64,000 nt of DNA from DASYXZ01 sp035946625 (GCA_035946625.1 DASYZE010000045.1:1-64000), one strand, 5' to 3'. Shown: positions 36,779 through 46,509, numbered from the stretch's first letter. Numbers and translations are program-made. Notes: generated by a model not told the origin, from the letters alone.

Positions 36779-37858
36779 ATGCGTGCCCTTGGAAAATTAT
36801 CCTCCTCGATGCTTTTCGCGGCTGTAGGCGCGACATTCTTATTCTTGGCGCCCCGGGGGCTTGCCCAGAAGGCAGCGCCCCCGCCGACCACAGACACCAC
36901 CACGATTGATGCGGATGGCACGGCGCGCATCACCCGCGTGATTCCCGTGCCGGAAACCATCAGCCCGGAAGCGCGGAAGTTCATTTCGCAGCCGGGGCCG
37001 GTCGGCCCTGAGCCTTCGCTCGCCGACCGGCGCGCCCACACTGACGCGTTCCGCATCCGGCGTTCAGCCGAAGCCCGCAAACTTTATCCGGTCAACGTTG
37101 AGGAGAAAACCATCGGCGGGGTGCGGTGCGACTTGATCTCTCCGCTCACCGTGGACCCACGAAAAGGAAATCGCGTGCTGATCAACGTCCACGGCGGAGG
37201 ATTCAATTCCGATTCGGGATCCCTAATCGAAAGCGTGCCCATCGCTTACCTCACTCAGATCAAGGTAGTCTCGGTTTATTATCGGCTGGCGCCCGAGTAC
37301 CCGTTTCCCGCCGCGGTAGATGACACGGAGGCGGTGTACAAAGAATTATTAAAAACCTACCAGCCGAAAAACATGGGTCTCTATGGAACTTCCGCTGGCG
37401 CAATCCTCACCGCCGAAGTCGCGGCCAGGCTTCGGCGTGATGGCTTGCCGCTCCCGGCCGCTTTGGGAATTTTTTCCGGAACCGGCGATATGAGCCAGGC
37501 TGGTGATTCGCGATCCATTTTCACCGTCAGCGGGCTCGCAGGAAATCTCCAACCGCCGCACCGCCTGCCCCTACTCAATCCCTACGTGGGCATGGCCGAT
37601 CCCAGGGACCCTGTGCTCTCGCCACTCTATTCGAACCTTAAGGGATTCCCGCCTACACTCTTTATCTCCAGCACGCGAGACATGCTGCTGAGCGGAACCA
37701 CCATCCTGCACCGCGCCTTCCTCCGGGCTGGCGTGGGCGCTCAATTGGTGGTGTTTGAAGCGTTGCCTCATGCCTTCTGGTATGACTTCCAGTTGCCCGA
37801 AACCAAGGAGGCGCTGGGCATCATGGCGAAATTCTTTATTGAGAACGTGGGCAAGTAG
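36779..37858 (+). CDS. Alpha/beta hydrolase, hormone-sensitive-lipase type esterase, exported
   Basis: 359 residues. Signal peptide at residues 1-31 (MLFAAVGATFLFLAPRGLAQ). The oxyanion loop NVHGGGF near residue 139 and the nucleophile elbow GTSAG with S205 define family IV esterases. The Asp is in SSTRDMLLSG and the His in EALPHAFW. An inserted N-terminal segment with the tail of a cap domain is present (SLADRRAHTDAFRIRRSAEA). It acts on short-chain esters or a similar substrate outside the cytoplasm. It starts 63 bases after the M16 gene. Confidence 0.9.
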   Translation: MRALGKLSSSMLFAAVGATFLFLAPRGLAQKAAPPPTTDTTTIDADGTARITRVIPVPETISPEARKFISQPGPVGPEPSLADRRAHTDAFRIRRSAEARKLYPVNVEEKTIGGVRCDLISPLTVDPRKGNRVLINVHGGGFNSDSGSLIESVPIAYLTQIKVVSVYYRLAPEYPFPAAVDDTEAVYKELLKTYQPKNMGLYGTSAGAILTAEVAARLRRDGLPLPAALGIFSGTGDMSQAGDSRSIFTVSGLAGNLQPPHRLPLLNPYVGMADPRDPVLSPLYSNLKGFPPTLFISSTRDMLLSGTTILHRAFLRAGVGAQLVVFEALPHAFWYDFQLPETKEALGIMAKFFIENVGK

Positions 37859-37872
37859 GCCAATTCACTGTC

Positions 37873-37947
37873 TGGTAGCGCTACCGGGAATCGAACCCGG
37901 GTTTTCAGATTGAGAATCTGACGTCCTAACCCCTAGACGATAGCGCC
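37873..37947 (-). tRNA. tRNA-Glu (anticodon CTC)
   Basis: 75 nt including encoded CCA. Acceptor GGCGCTA pairs with TAGCGCT (G-U at the first pair), D arm GTC-TAGGGGTTAG-GAC, anticodon stem TCAGA/TCTGA with loop TTCTCAA, variable AAAC, T arm CCGGG-TTCGATT-CCCGG. The D arm CGTCTAGGGGTTAGGAC is typical of tRNA-Glu. Confidence 0.97.
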
Positions 37948-38056
37948 ACGAAGGAGTTCTTGAACCCCAGTGCGGTTGGATGGTTCAAAAAGATTATACG
38001 AGATTCGTCATTTTTTGTCTCGCTGCCATCCGAGGGAATTAATTTCTCGCACGATC

Positions 38057-38830
38057 TTACGAAAGGAGGCGCTTGAGTACAACCACGGTTTCGTCATCCC
38101 GGCGGGCGGCGCGGCCGCGAAAATCCCGGACCATGGTCAGCAAAGCCTGCCCAAACTCCGTCGGAGTTTCGACGGGGGCGCGGCGGGCCATATCCAATAA
38201 CCCTTGCAGGCCCAGCTCCTGCCCCGCCGCGTTTCTAGTCTCGGTAATGCCATCGGTATAAAGAGTGAGCAAATCGTTGGGCTCCAGCCGGACCGCGGTT
38301 TGGGAATAGTTCGTACCTTGAATCAATCCCAAGGGGAGGTCTTGAACTTCCCGGGCATAACGAGTGGTCTCTTGCAGGCAATCCCATCCGCATTCGCGGG
38401 CGCGGTACCAGAGGGCGGGCAGGTGCCCGGCGTTGGTAAAAAGCAACTCACTTGTCTCCACGTAAAACCCAAACACGGCGGCAGTGGCAAAGCGCCCGTG
38501 CGTTTGGCCTTCGTGAAACGCATCGCTCAATTCGCGCATTAGCACCGATTGGTCCCAATTATCGGTATGGGCGCGCAATTTTTCCCGCAGGCTTTCCGCC
38601 ACTGCGTTGGCCGAGGGCCCGTGGCCCGAAACATCGGCCAAAGCGATGCGGGAAACTTTCCCCTGGCGGCATACCGACAGGTAGTGCACGTCTCCACCGC
38701 CCGCCTCCGGGTCCAGGGGACAGGAAGAGATCCAGCCCGAAAGCCCGGGAAGCTCCACGGGCAATTCCGCTTTACGGTTTCCGCCCCAAAGCTCGAAGCA
38801 CGCCAGGCGCGAATTGGGATCAGCCGTCAT
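38057..38830 (-). CDS. PP2C (SpoIIE/RsbU-type) serine phosphatase, single domain
   Basis: 257 residues, only the phosphatase domain without receiver or GAF sensor. Metal-binding motifs: GGGDVHYL (D47), ALADVSGHG (D66) and ARRDDETVVV near 244; also TNAGHLPALWY and LYTDGITET. A second RsbU-like candidate for the STAS proteins of this window. It follows the TldE gene region after a 63-base gap, on the same strand. No clear ribosome site before the ATG. Confidence 0.93.
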   Translation of the reverse strand: MTADPNSRLACFELWGGNRKAELPVELPGLSGWISSCPLDPEAGGGDVHYLSVCRQGKVSRIALADVSGHGPSANAVAESLREKLRAHTDNWDQSVLMRELSDAFHEGQTHGRFATAAVFGFYVETSELLFTNAGHLPALWYRARECGWDCLQETTRYAREVQDLPLGLIQGTNYSQTAVRLEPNDLLTLYTDGITETRNAAGQELGLQGLLDMARRAPVETPTEFGQALLTMVRDFRGRAARRDDETVVVLKRLLS

Positions 38831-38892
38831 GTTGGTCTAAACCGATCGAGCGCCGCTATGCCTTGTTCATGGGCGGCAAGGCGGCGTAGAGT

Positions 38893-40233
38893 TTAGAATG
38901 TAGTGAGGGAAGAAAAGTTGAAATCGCGCACTTTCATAGCGGGCACCACCATGTCAAAAGATTCTTCACCCGAGGTGCGCTGCGGCGGCCCGAGCGATTC
39001 AACCCGGCCCAGCATTTCAATCACGCTCTGATTGAAGCGAAAGTTCCTCACCCCATAACGGACTTCCCCGCCCTCAATCCAAAATGTTCCGTCGCGCGTC
39101 ATCCCGGTCAGTAATTTCTGGTAAGGGTCCACGTCGCGGATATACCAAAGGCGTGTCACCAGCAGGCCGCGATCCGTAGAGCGAATCATATCTTCCAAGG
39201 TCGTTTTCGTTCCTTCCATCACAATGTTCAGGGGCATTTCGCCGTACTCGTTGGGCAGCGGAAACCCGTGGCCGGTGGGTTCCACTCCGGCCTTATGAGC
39301 TGTGGACCGCGCGAAGACCACGTTCTTCACCACACCTTTTTCGATCAGCGTCACCCGCTTGCGCGGCATACCCTCTCCGTCAAAGGCGGCGCCGCTTTGG
39401 GAAGGATGAAACACATCGTCTTTGGCGTTGATGTTTTCGCCCAAGAGTTTTGTGCCCACCCGATCGGTGAGGCAACTCCGTTTTTCCTGCACGGCCAACC
39501 CGCCAAAATCGAAAAACAGAAAGCCCAGAAGGTCCAGTACCGCAGCGGGTTCAAGGATCACAGTGTATTTACCGGGAGGAACTTCCCTGGGCTCGCGGCT
39601 GTCAATGGCCTTGCGCGCGGCGCGATCCGCCAACGCTTCGGGATCCAATTGCTCCCACTGCGGGGATGTCCTCTTCGCCCAGCCCGAACTGGTGTTTTCC
39701 AGCATCATGGTGACGGAGAACTCCGAGGAAGTCTCCTGATGAAACGCATTCAATCCGCGCGAATTGAAAAGGGCGGAGGCCGAGGCGCCGCTGGAAAATA
39801 TGCCCGCCGCGGTCAGATTGTCTTTCTCTGCCCGCTCGATCACCTTCTTCACCGTGTCGGCGCGGGCGCGCGGGCTGAGGTCCGCCGTCTCCTCAAAAAA
39901 CCGGTTGGCGGCACGGTAGGTCTGCGCTCCGGGCATGGGCAGCATCTCCGGGTCGGGCGGTTGAAGGCGCGCGAGCGTCAGAGCGGCCTCGCAGACCCGG
40001 CGGATCGAATCTTCGTCGAACTTGTTGGTGGTGGCGCGCGCCGTGCGATGGTCGGCCACGGCACGCACGGAAAGATAGGCGCCCTCCTCGGCCACGTTCT
40101 GATGAATAATGTTGTTGGCAAACCGCGTGAGCGAGAAAGCCGTGGAGCCCATCATGGCTTCGGTCTCCTCGGCAGTCGAATACTTGAGGACTTTTTTGAA
40201 AAGCTCTTCAGCGTGTTGGCGGGAGAGTATCAT
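38893..40233 (-). CDS. pmbA: TldE/PmbA-type subunit of the TldD/TldE protease
   Basis: 446 residues of the modulator-of-gyrase family. It lacks the HExxxH of TldD, as expected for TldE. Recognisable parts are GAQTYRAANRFFEETADLSP, FSVTMMLENTSSGWAKRTSP and the C-terminal IEGGEVRYGVRNFRFNQSVI. TldD/TldE forms a heterodimer that removes N-terminal leader parts of small peptides (for example microcin B17) and degrades unfolded peptides. It is 147 bases downstream of tldD on the same strand. Confidence 0.93.
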   Translation of the reverse strand: MILSRQHAEELFKKVLKYSTAEETEAMMGSTAFSLTRFANNIIHQNVAEEGAYLSVRAVADHRTARATTNKFDEDSIRRVCEAALTLARLQPPDPEMLPMPGAQTYRAANRFFEETADLSPRARADTVKKVIERAEKDNLTAAGIFSSGASASALFNSRGLNAFHQETSSEFSVTMMLENTSSGWAKRTSPQWEQLDPEALADRAARKAIDSREPREVPPGKYTVILEPAAVLDLLGFLFFDFGGLAVQEKRSCLTDRVGTKLLGENINAKDDVFHPSQSGAAFDGEGMPRKRVTLIEKGVVKNVVFARSTAHKAGVEPTGHGFPLPNEYGEMPLNIVMEGTKTTLEDMIRSTDRGLLVTRLWYIRDVDPYQKLLTGMTRDGTFWIEGGEVRYGVRNFRFNQSVIEMLGRVESLGPPQRTSGEESFDMVVPAMKVRDFNFSSLTTF

Positions 40234-40379
40234 TGCCGATTTTTGATTGCGGATTTGCGATTGAGAAAATTCTTGCTTGGTCAGTAGCCCGTCGTCAGTT
40301 GCCTGCCTTGGATCGTCGGTCCATATCTGCTTCTGCCGACGGACAAATGACTACGGACGCAGGCTCCTTCCCGAGGCCG

Positions 40380-41837
40380 TTAATCGCCATATGCGACGCC
40401 GATTTTTACTTTCCTAAACCGTGCCGGAGCAGCGCCATGTCCGGTGCCCATCACCTGCATGGGCTGGCCTTTGCCGCAATTGGGAGTACCCCAAAGCGTC
40501 CAGAACTCAGGTCCACAGATGGCGTCGCAGGAATTCCAGAATTCAGTGGTGATGCCTCCGTAGCTTGGATTCCTCAACAAGCGCGTCTTCTTGCCGCCCT
40601 TGATTTCCCACCCTATTTCGGTGCCGAACTGAAAATTGTAACGACGGTCGTCAATCGACCAACTGCGGTTGGTTTCGAAATATATCCCATCATCCGTGTC
40701 GGCGATCAAGTCGTCCAATTTCCACGCGCCGGGAAGCAAACTCACGTTGGTCATGCGGATCAAGGGGATGCGATTCCAGCCCTCCGCACGCATGGTGCCG
40801 CTCGAACGAGGCTGGTTAAGAGCGGCGGCAGTTTCGCGCGACGTCAGGTAGCCTACAAACAGTCCGTCCTTGATGATGGGTGAGCACTGGGCGGGAACGC
40901 CCTCGTCGTCATAAGCGAAAGTGCCGAGCCCGGGCCCGTGTGCCGGCGTGGCGTCCGCCACCACGTTGACGATGTCCGAGGCGTATTTTAATTGGCCCAA
41001 TTTATCAAGAGTGAGGAAACTCATCCCGGCAAAGTTGGCCTCGGTGCCGAGCACCCGGTCGAGCTCAATCGGATGCCCGATAGATTCGTGAATCTGCAAG
41101 CCCAGTTGCGAGGCGCCGAGAATAATATCTTTAACGCCGGAGGGACACTGGTCCGCTTTGTGCAGCGCCACCGCTTCCTCGGCAATGCGCCCGGCATGGG
41201 CCAGCAGGTCAAGCTCTTCCACCAACTCGTACCCACGGGTCTGATACTGGCCGCCGAAGGAATTGGGGTAGGAACGTTTTTGGATTTCGTGGCCCTCAAA
41301 AGACGTGGCGACAAATCCCGCGCCCGTTTGCGTTTTCTTTTGGTAGATCTCCGAGCCGAGGGTGGAGAGAAACAACTGTTCGATTCGCCGAAAGTCCATC
41401 AGCGATTCGGTGTGGGTCACGCCTTTCACGCGAAGTATCTCCGCATCCACTTTCATCATCAAGTCAATGCAGGCTGAAACGGGCACGGTGAAAGGATCGA
41501 TCCGGCAGGGCCCCTGCCAGCGGTCCACTACTTTTTCTTCTGGGGCGAGGCGGACTTCCTCTTTCTTGCACAGAGCACTGGCGCGCGCGATTTCAACCGC
41601 CTGCGCGGCTGCATGATCCGCTCCCTTGCGCGTGACATCGTCGGTCGAGGCGAAACCCCAGGCCCCGTCCGCAACCACGCGAACACCCAATCCGAAGGAT
41701 TCCGACTCACGCACCTGAGCCGGCTGCGCGTTCTTGGTGGAGAGGTAACGCTGGTGGATGTCGTTGACGCGCACCTCACCGTAACTAGCCCCGTGGGACT
41801 GCGCGGTAGAGAGCGCCCATCCGGCAATGTCCTTCAT
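40380..41837 (-). CDS. tldD: TldD metalloprotease subunit
   Basis: 485 residues from the ATG at 41837, chosen because GGAGAA lies just upstream and the frame before it is intergenic repeat. The metal motif IHESIGHPIE gives H250, E251 and H255 (HExxxH), and the C-terminal cysteine region is SCDAICGPEFWTLWGTPNCG. The catalytic partner of the TldE protein that follows. The upstream gap to ahcY holds an inverted repeat. Confidence 0.94.
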   Translation of the reverse strand: MKDIAGWALSTAQSHGASYGEVRVNDIHQRYLSTKNAQPAQVRESESFGLGVRVVADGAWGFASTDDVTRKGADHAAAQAVEIARASALCKKEEVRLAPEEKVVDRWQGPCRIDPFTVPVSACIDLMMKVDAEILRVKGVTHTESLMDFRRIEQLFLSTLGSEIYQKKTQTGAGFVATSFEGHEIQKRSYPNSFGGQYQTRGYELVEELDLLAHAGRIAEEAVALHKADQCPSGVKDIILGASQLGLQIHESIGHPIELDRVLGTEANFAGMSFLTLDKLGQLKYASDIVNVVADATPAHGPGLGTFAYDDEGVPAQCSPIIKDGLFVGYLTSRETAAALNQPRSSGTMRAEGWNRIPLIRMTNVSLLPGAWKLDDLIADTDDGIYFETNRSWSIDDRRYNFQFGTEIGWEIKGGKKTRLLRNPSYGGITTEFWNSCDAICGPEFWTLWGTPNCGKGQPMQVMGTGHGAAPARFRKVKIGVAYGD

Positions 41838-41854
41838 CGCTCGCGTTCTCCGGC

Positions 41855-41963
41855 TAGGTAGGTGGCAGGTGGCATGTCGTAGGTAGGGAAAAGTTAAATG
41901 ATGGTACGTCCTAGGCTTGATTCTCCCACATGCCACATACGACGTACCACCTACTTCCCTACG
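41855..41963. repeat. Inverted repeat between ahcY and tldD
   Basis: Left arm GTAGGTGGCAGGTGGCATGT (about 41859-41890 with CGTAGGTAGGGAA) is complementary to the right arm ACATGCCACATACGACGTAC and CACCTACTTCCCTACG (41929-41963), separated by about 40 bases. Each arm also has a short internal period (GTAGGTGGCAGGTGG). It slightly overlaps the 3' end of ahcY. Confidence 0.75.
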
Positions 41964-43245
41964 TTCCTTCCGACCAGGAAGCCAGGTATTCTTCCTGTTC
42001 CCGGGTGAGCTTATCGATGGCGATGCCCATCGCTTCCAGTTTCAGGCGGGCAACGGTCTGGTCAATATCAATGGGCACAGCGTAGACCTTGGGTTCGAGA
42101 GTTTTGTGGTTCTTCACCACGTGTTCCACGGAGAGTGCCTGGTTGGCAAAGCTCATATCCATCACCGCGGCTGGATGGCCCTCGGCGGCAGACAGATTGA
42201 TCAGCCTTCCTTCGCCCAAAAGATAGAGCTTGCGGCCATCGCGCAACGTGTACTCTTCCACAAACTCGCGCGTGGTGCGCTTGCCCAGGGTCATTTTCTC
42301 CAGTGCGGGAATATCGATTTCCACGTTAAAGTGCCCGGAGTTACATATCACCGCATTGTCCTTCATCACCTTAAAGTGATCGCCCACCAGGATGGATTTA
42401 TCTCCGGTCAGGGTGACAAACACGTCGCCGATCTTGGCCGCATCCGCCATAGGCATGACACGAAAACCGTCCATGACTGCTTCGAGAGCCCGGGTGGGAT
42501 TCACTTCGGTAATGATCACGTCCGCCCCGTGGCCCTTGGCGCGCATGGCCACGCCGCGCCCGCACCAACCGTAGCCACTCACCACCACATGGAGGCCGGC
42601 AAAAAGGATATTGGTGGCACGGATAATTCCGTCAAGGGTGGACTGGCCCGTTCCATACCGGTTATCGAAAAGGTGTTTAGTATCCGCATCGTTGATGGAG
42701 ATCACGGGAAACTTCAACACGCCTTGCTTGGCCATGCTGCGCAGCCGGATTACTCCCGTGGTGGTCTCTTCCGTCCCGCCCAGGATTTTCGGGATCAGTT
42801 CCTGGCGCTTGGTCAGGATGGTGGTGACCAGGTCAGCGCCATCGTCCATGGTGATCTGCGGTTCGTGGTCCAGTCCCGCCACGATGTGGGAATAATAAGT
42901 GCTGTTGTCTTCGCCTTTGATGGCAAAAACAGGAATGTGATAGTCTTCCACCAGCGAAGCAGCCACATCATCCTGGGTGCTGAGGGGGTTGGAAGCGCAA
43001 ACCACTACCTGGGCGCCGCCGTCGCGCAGGGTGATGGCCAGGTTGGCCGTCTCCGTGGTGACATGGAGGCACGCGGAAATCCGCACACCTTCGAGCGGGC
43101 GTTCCTTGATGAAGCGTTTGCGAATCAGTTGAAGGACCGGCATCCACTGGTTGGCCCACTCGATCCGTATCTTGCCTTTGGGGGCTAATTTCGGGTCTTT
43201 GACGTCGCTTGAGATTTTTTTGGTTGCAGTTGATTTGGGTGCCAT
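41959..43245 (-). CDS. ahcY: S-adenosylhomocysteine hydrolase
   Basis: 428 residues. It hydrolyses SAH to adenosine and homocysteine with bound NAD. Motifs: CLHVTTETANLAITLRDGGA, the NAD loop VVSGYGWCGRGVAMRAKGHG, NSGHFNVEID, and the C-terminal MDMSFANQALSVE. It starts immediately after the metK stop (no gap), so the two SAM-cycle genes are cotranscribed. The N-terminal 20 residues (MAPKSTATKKISSDVKDPKL) are a family-typical extension. Confidence 0.97.
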   Translation of the reverse strand: MAPKSTATKKISSDVKDPKLAPKGKIRIEWANQWMPVLQLIRKRFIKERPLEGVRISACLHVTTETANLAITLRDGGAQVVVCASNPLSTQDDVAASLVEDYHIPVFAIKGEDNSTYYSHIVAGLDHEPQITMDDGADLVTTILTKRQELIPKILGGTEETTTGVIRLRSMAKQGVLKFPVISINDADTKHLFDNRYGTGQSTLDGIIRATNILFAGLHVVVSGYGWCGRGVAMRAKGHGADVIITEVNPTRALEAVMDGFRVMPMADAAKIGDVFVTLTGDKSILVGDHFKVMKDNAVICNSGHFNVEIDIPALEKMTLGKRTTREFVEEYTLRDGRKLYLLGEGRLINLSAAEGHPAAVMDMSFANQALSVEHVVKNHKTLEPKVYAVPIDIDQTVARLKLEAMGIAIDKLTREQEEYLASWSEGT

Positions 43246-44400
43246 CTAGATTCCCGCCTCCCGACGCAGGATCGCCGCTTTGTCCGTTTTCTCCCAGGAA
43301 AATTCCGGCTCCGAGCGGCCAAAGTGGCCGTAGGCGGCCGTCTTCTTGTAAATCGGACGGCGCAGGTTCAAGGATTGGATAATTCCTCGCGGCGTAAGGT
43401 CAAAATTCTTGCGAATAAGCTCAATCAGTCTGGCATGGCTGACTTTTCCGGTGCCGTAGGTGTGCACCATTACCGAAACGGGTTCAGCCACGCCGATCGC
43501 ATATGCCAATTGCACTTCCGCCCTTTGGGCGAGGCCCGCCGCCACGACATTCTTGGCAATATATCGCGCCATGTACGCCGCGGAGCGATCCACCTTGGTC
43601 GGGTCCTTCCCGGAGAAGCATCCGCCTCCGTGGTGGGCGGAGCCTCCGTAGGTGTCCACAATGATCTTTCGCCCGGTCAGTCCAGAGTCGCCCACGGGCC
43701 CGCCGGTCACGAAGCGACCGGTGGGATTAATGTGGTACTTGGTGTTCTTATCCAGCATATGGGCGGGCAGCACGGGTTTGATAACACACTCAAGCACGCC
43801 CTCGCGAATCGTTTCATTGATGGCGGACGCAGCGTGTTGGGTGGAAATCACCACCGCGTCCACGCGCACCGGCTTTGGGCCTTCATATTCCACGGTGACT
43901 TGGGATTTACCATCAGGACGAACAAAATCGAGGATGCCTTTTTTGCGGGTCTCGGCCAGGCGCATGCAAAGCTTCTGCGCCATAGTGATGGGAAACGGCA
44001 TCAATTCGTCCGTCTCGTCGCAGGCATAGCCAAACATCAGGCCCTGGTCCCCCGCCCCGCCCGTGTCCACGCCCTGGGCAATGTCTCCGGATTGCCGGGT
44101 CATATTCACAACCACTTCGCAGCCATCGGCAGTAAAGCCCCCGGCGGGGTCGGTGTAGCCGATTTGCCGGATAGTATCGCGGACCAACTTGTCGAAATCC
44201 AGCTTCGCGGTGGTCGTCGTTTCACCCATTACATAGACGGTCTTGTCCTTCACCATGGATTCGCAAGCCACCCGGCCATTGGGGTCCGTGCTCATGACCG
44301 CATCGAGAACGGCGTCGGAGATTTGGTCGCAAATTTTGTCCGGATGCCCTTCGGTCACGGACTCCGAGGTGAAAAGAAACTTCTCTGTGGGGTCAGCCAC
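43246..44400 (-). CDS. metK: S-adenosylmethionine synthetase
   Basis: 384 residues, the standard MetK length, from GTG at 44400. This start has a perfect AAGGAGG six bases upstream; a more distant in-frame ATG has none. Motifs: FTSESVTEGHPDKICDQISD, the methionine-loop region, GGAGDQGLMFGYACDET and GGCFSGKDPTKVDRSAAY. It makes SAM from ATP and methionine. I saw no SAM riboswitch in the leader. Directly followed by ahcY. Confidence 0.97.
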   Translation of the reverse strand: MADPTEKFLFTSESVTEGHPDKICDQISDAVLDAVMSTDPNGRVACESMVKDKTVYVMGETTTTAKLDFDKLVRDTIRQIGYTDPAGGFTADGCEVVVNMTRQSGDIAQGVDTGGAGDQGLMFGYACDETDELMPFPITMAQKLCMRLAETRKKGILDFVRPDGKSQVTVEYEGPKPVRVDAVVISTQHAASAINETIREGVLECVIKPVLPAHMLDKNTKYHINPTGRFVTGGPVGDSGLTGRKIIVDTYGGSAHHGGGCFSGKDPTKVDRSAAYMARYIAKNVVAAGLAQRAEVQLAYAIGVAEPVSVMVHTYGTGKVSHARLIELIRKNFDLTPRGIIQSLNLRRPIYKKTAAYGHFGRSEPEFSWEKTDKAAILRREAGI

Positions 44401-44459
44401 GCAGGCCCTCCTTGGCTTGAACAAACTGTGGGAAGATTTTCATGCTGGATAGAATAACG

Positions 44460-44489
44460 AGAATAACATCGCACACTCGGGACTGTCAA
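44460..44489 (-). promoter_or_regulatory. Sigma-70-like promoter TTGACA-N18-TATTCT for metK-ahcY
   Basis: On the minus strand TTGACA occupies 44489-44484 and TATTCT 44465-44460 with an 18-base spacer. It lies 60 bases before the GTG of metK, which gives a short leader of about 50 bases. Confidence 0.7.
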
Positions 44490-44644
44490 CGAAATCGTGC
44501 GAGGCGGTTTTAGCTCTGCAGGGTAGCCCTTGGGCAGGCAGCGGTGGGCAGGGAGGTCGTGCCATAGAATGCTTAAAGCTTTGGACGCTGAACGCCCACA
44601 GAGGGAACCGCAAGGCTTTCAATGCTTTATATCAAGACAGTCCT

Positions 44645-45187
44645 TCATCCAAATATTTTTGAAAGTTGAACACCGAATCCGGGCAGGAGTTCTGAGTTAT
44701 CCAGTGATTGAGTATCGTCCCGCACCTCAATGCGCTCTCCTGGTTTGTAGAGGTAAGCCAGGCGGGCTCCGGGATATAACACCCAAACCGCACGCGATCC
44801 CGTGGCAAGATACTGTTGGGCTTTTCGTGCCAGGTCATCCGGCTTGTCGGAAGGCGAGGCGATCTCCACGGCAAGGTCGGGGGCGCCTTCAGGCCGCTGA
44901 TGAGGATCCAAACCTTGGAATCGCTCGGCCCGAATAAAAGAAATATCGGGAATTCGGACGGTGGTTTCGGATAAGCGAAAATCTGTTTCCCAAGTGACCA
45001 GTCCCAATTTATGTTCTTTGAGAAAGTTAAAAATCTCATTTCCCAGCCGGTCACGAATCATATTATGAAAAAGGCGGGCTGAGGCTAACACAGTGATCAG
45101 CACCCCCTCGTCAAGTTCGTACTTCACGCCTTCCACTTCGGGAAGAGCGTCAAATTGCTCGATGGTCATCAAGGTTTTAGTCGCCAT
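44645..45187 (-). CDS. Uma2 family (DUF820) putative restriction-endonuclease-like protein
   Basis: 180 residues. PD-(D/E)xK-type fold as known for the family; visible motifs are MTIEQFDALPEVEGVKYELD, VRIPDISFIRAERF and DLAVEIASPSDKPDDLARKA, containing the acidic residues and lysine expected of the nuclease core, then YLYKPGERIEV. The function of these abundant proteins is not settled. It sits alone between metK and prfB and does not appear to be part of an operon. Confidence 0.9.
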   Translation of the reverse strand: MATKTLMTIEQFDALPEVEGVKYELDEGVLITVLASARLFHNMIRDRLGNEIFNFLKEHKLGLVTWETDFRLSETTVRIPDISFIRAERFQGLDPHQRPEGAPDLAVEIASPSDKPDDLARKAQQYLATGSRAVWVLYPGARLAYLYKPGERIEVRDDTQSLDNSELLPGFGVQLSKIFG

Positions 45188-45269
45188 TCCACATACCTTC
45201 TTTGGAAACTATATCACGGAAACAGACGAGGCGCAGCTTGGAAGGGATCATCGGACCATCGCCAGGGTC

Positions 45270-46386
45270 TTAACCAGACTTGCCCGCGCCACGCCGGGCG
45301 GTCAAATAGGCTTTGATAAACGGGTCGATATCGCCGTCGAGGACGCGGTCGGCGTCGCCCATTTCAAATTTGGTTCGCGTATCTTTCACCAGCCGGTAAG
45401 GGTGAAGAACGTAGGAGCGGATCTGGCTTCCGAAGCCTATCTCCATCTTCGAGTCTTCAAGTTTCTGCGAAACCTCGCGGCGCTTCATCAGTTCCAGCTC
45501 GTAGAGCTTGGAACGCAACATCTTCATGGCCATTTCCTTGTTCCGATGTTGCGAGCGCTCGTTCTGGCACTGCGCCACCGTGTTGGTGGGAATGTGGATG
45601 ATGCGCACCGCCGAGTCCGTGGTGTTCACGTGTTGCCCGCCCGCGCCCGTGGAGCGATAGGTTTCGATGCGCAGCTCGTCTGGCTTCAGTTCCACGTTAA
45701 TCGTATCGTCTATTTCCGGGCTGACGAAGACCGAAGCGAACGACGTGTGCCGCCGCTGGGCCTGGTCAAAGGGCGAGATGCGCACTAATCGGTGGACGCC
45801 AATTTCCGAAGAGAGCAGGCCATAGGCAAACTCGCCCGTCACGGTAAACGTCACCGACTTCAGCCCCGCCTCTTCGCCGGACTGATAATCATTCACGGTC
45901 ATCTTAAAACCGTGCCGCTCCGCCCATCGCTTGTACATGCGCAAAAGCATTTCCGCCCAGTCCTGCGACTCGGTCCCGCCGGCGCCGGGGTGGATGGTGA
46001 CAATGGCGTTCAGGCGGTCATGTTCACCGGAAAGAAGTGAAGCCGTCTCCAGCCGCTGAGATTCTTCGGCGAGTGCGTCCATTTCCGCGCGAAGGTCGCC
46101 GGCCACGTTCTCGCCCTCGCGTGCCAATTCAAAATAGGCCTGAATGTCCGCGAGCTTTTTGGCTAAACGCTCGTCCGTCCCAATCGATTCCTCCAGGCGC
46201 TTTCGAACGGGGAGAATTTTCTGGGAAGCTTCCTGGTCCTGCCAGAAATCGGGCTGGGCTATCTGTTTTTCAATGGTTTCAAGTTCGCATCGTCGCTGGG
46301 GGGAGTCAAAGAAAACTCCGCAAATCGGCCACCCGCCGTTGTAGTGCTTCAAAGTCGTGTTCCAAGCTTTCAATTTCTTCGTTCAC
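45270..46386 (-). CDS. prfB: Peptide chain release factor 2, with programmed +1 frameshift
   Basis: 371 residues after recoding. GTG start at 46386 with AAGGAG 5 bases upstream. The first frame encodes 26 residues (ending VADLRSFL) to an in-frame TGA at 46308-46306; shifting +1 at CTT-TGA-C continues DSPQRRCELETIEKQ to the stop at 45270. Domain signs: SPFDQ (the RF2 stop-codon reader) and GAGGQHVNTTDSAV with the GGQ peptidyl-hydrolysis motif. It terminates translation at UGA and UAA. The self-regulating frameshift is classical for RF2. Confidence 0.97.
46306..46312 (-). other. prfB recoding site CTTTGAC
   Basis: CTT-TGA-C with GGAG five to eight bases upstream on the mRNA (CGGAGTTTTCTTTGAC), the internal ribosome-like stimulator of the +1 shift. 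The in-frame TGA at codon 27 is read by RF2 itself. Confidence 0.95.
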
Positions 46387-46410
46387 GGTTGCTCCTTGGG
46401 AGTGCGTCGG

Positions 46411-46509
46411 TATTTCAGTATTTCAGTATGTCAGTATTTCAGTAAATCAGTTTGTCGATTCCGACCAATGCCTTTCACCTCTCGCATCTCAGATTTCAGA
46501 ACTCAGAAT
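46411..46509. repeat. Period-8 TATTTCAG array and TCAGAATTC-like words before prfB
   Basis: 46411-46450 has five contiguous octamers (TATTTCAG, TATTTCAG, TATGTCAG, TATTTCAG, TAAATCAG). Towards lnt come ATCTCAGATTTCAGAACTCA and GAATTC. It fills the gap between lnt and prfB. Same style as other intergenic gaps in this window. Confidence 0.75.

Noticed and set aside
41917..44457. Long plus-strand frames opposite ahcY and metK
   Set aside because: Shadow frames caused by GC-rich codon use; ahcY and metK are unmistakable on the minus strand.
44401..44530. SAM or SAH riboswitch before metK-ahcY
   Set aside because: The leader after the predicted promoter is only about 50 bases and shows no aptamer-like core.
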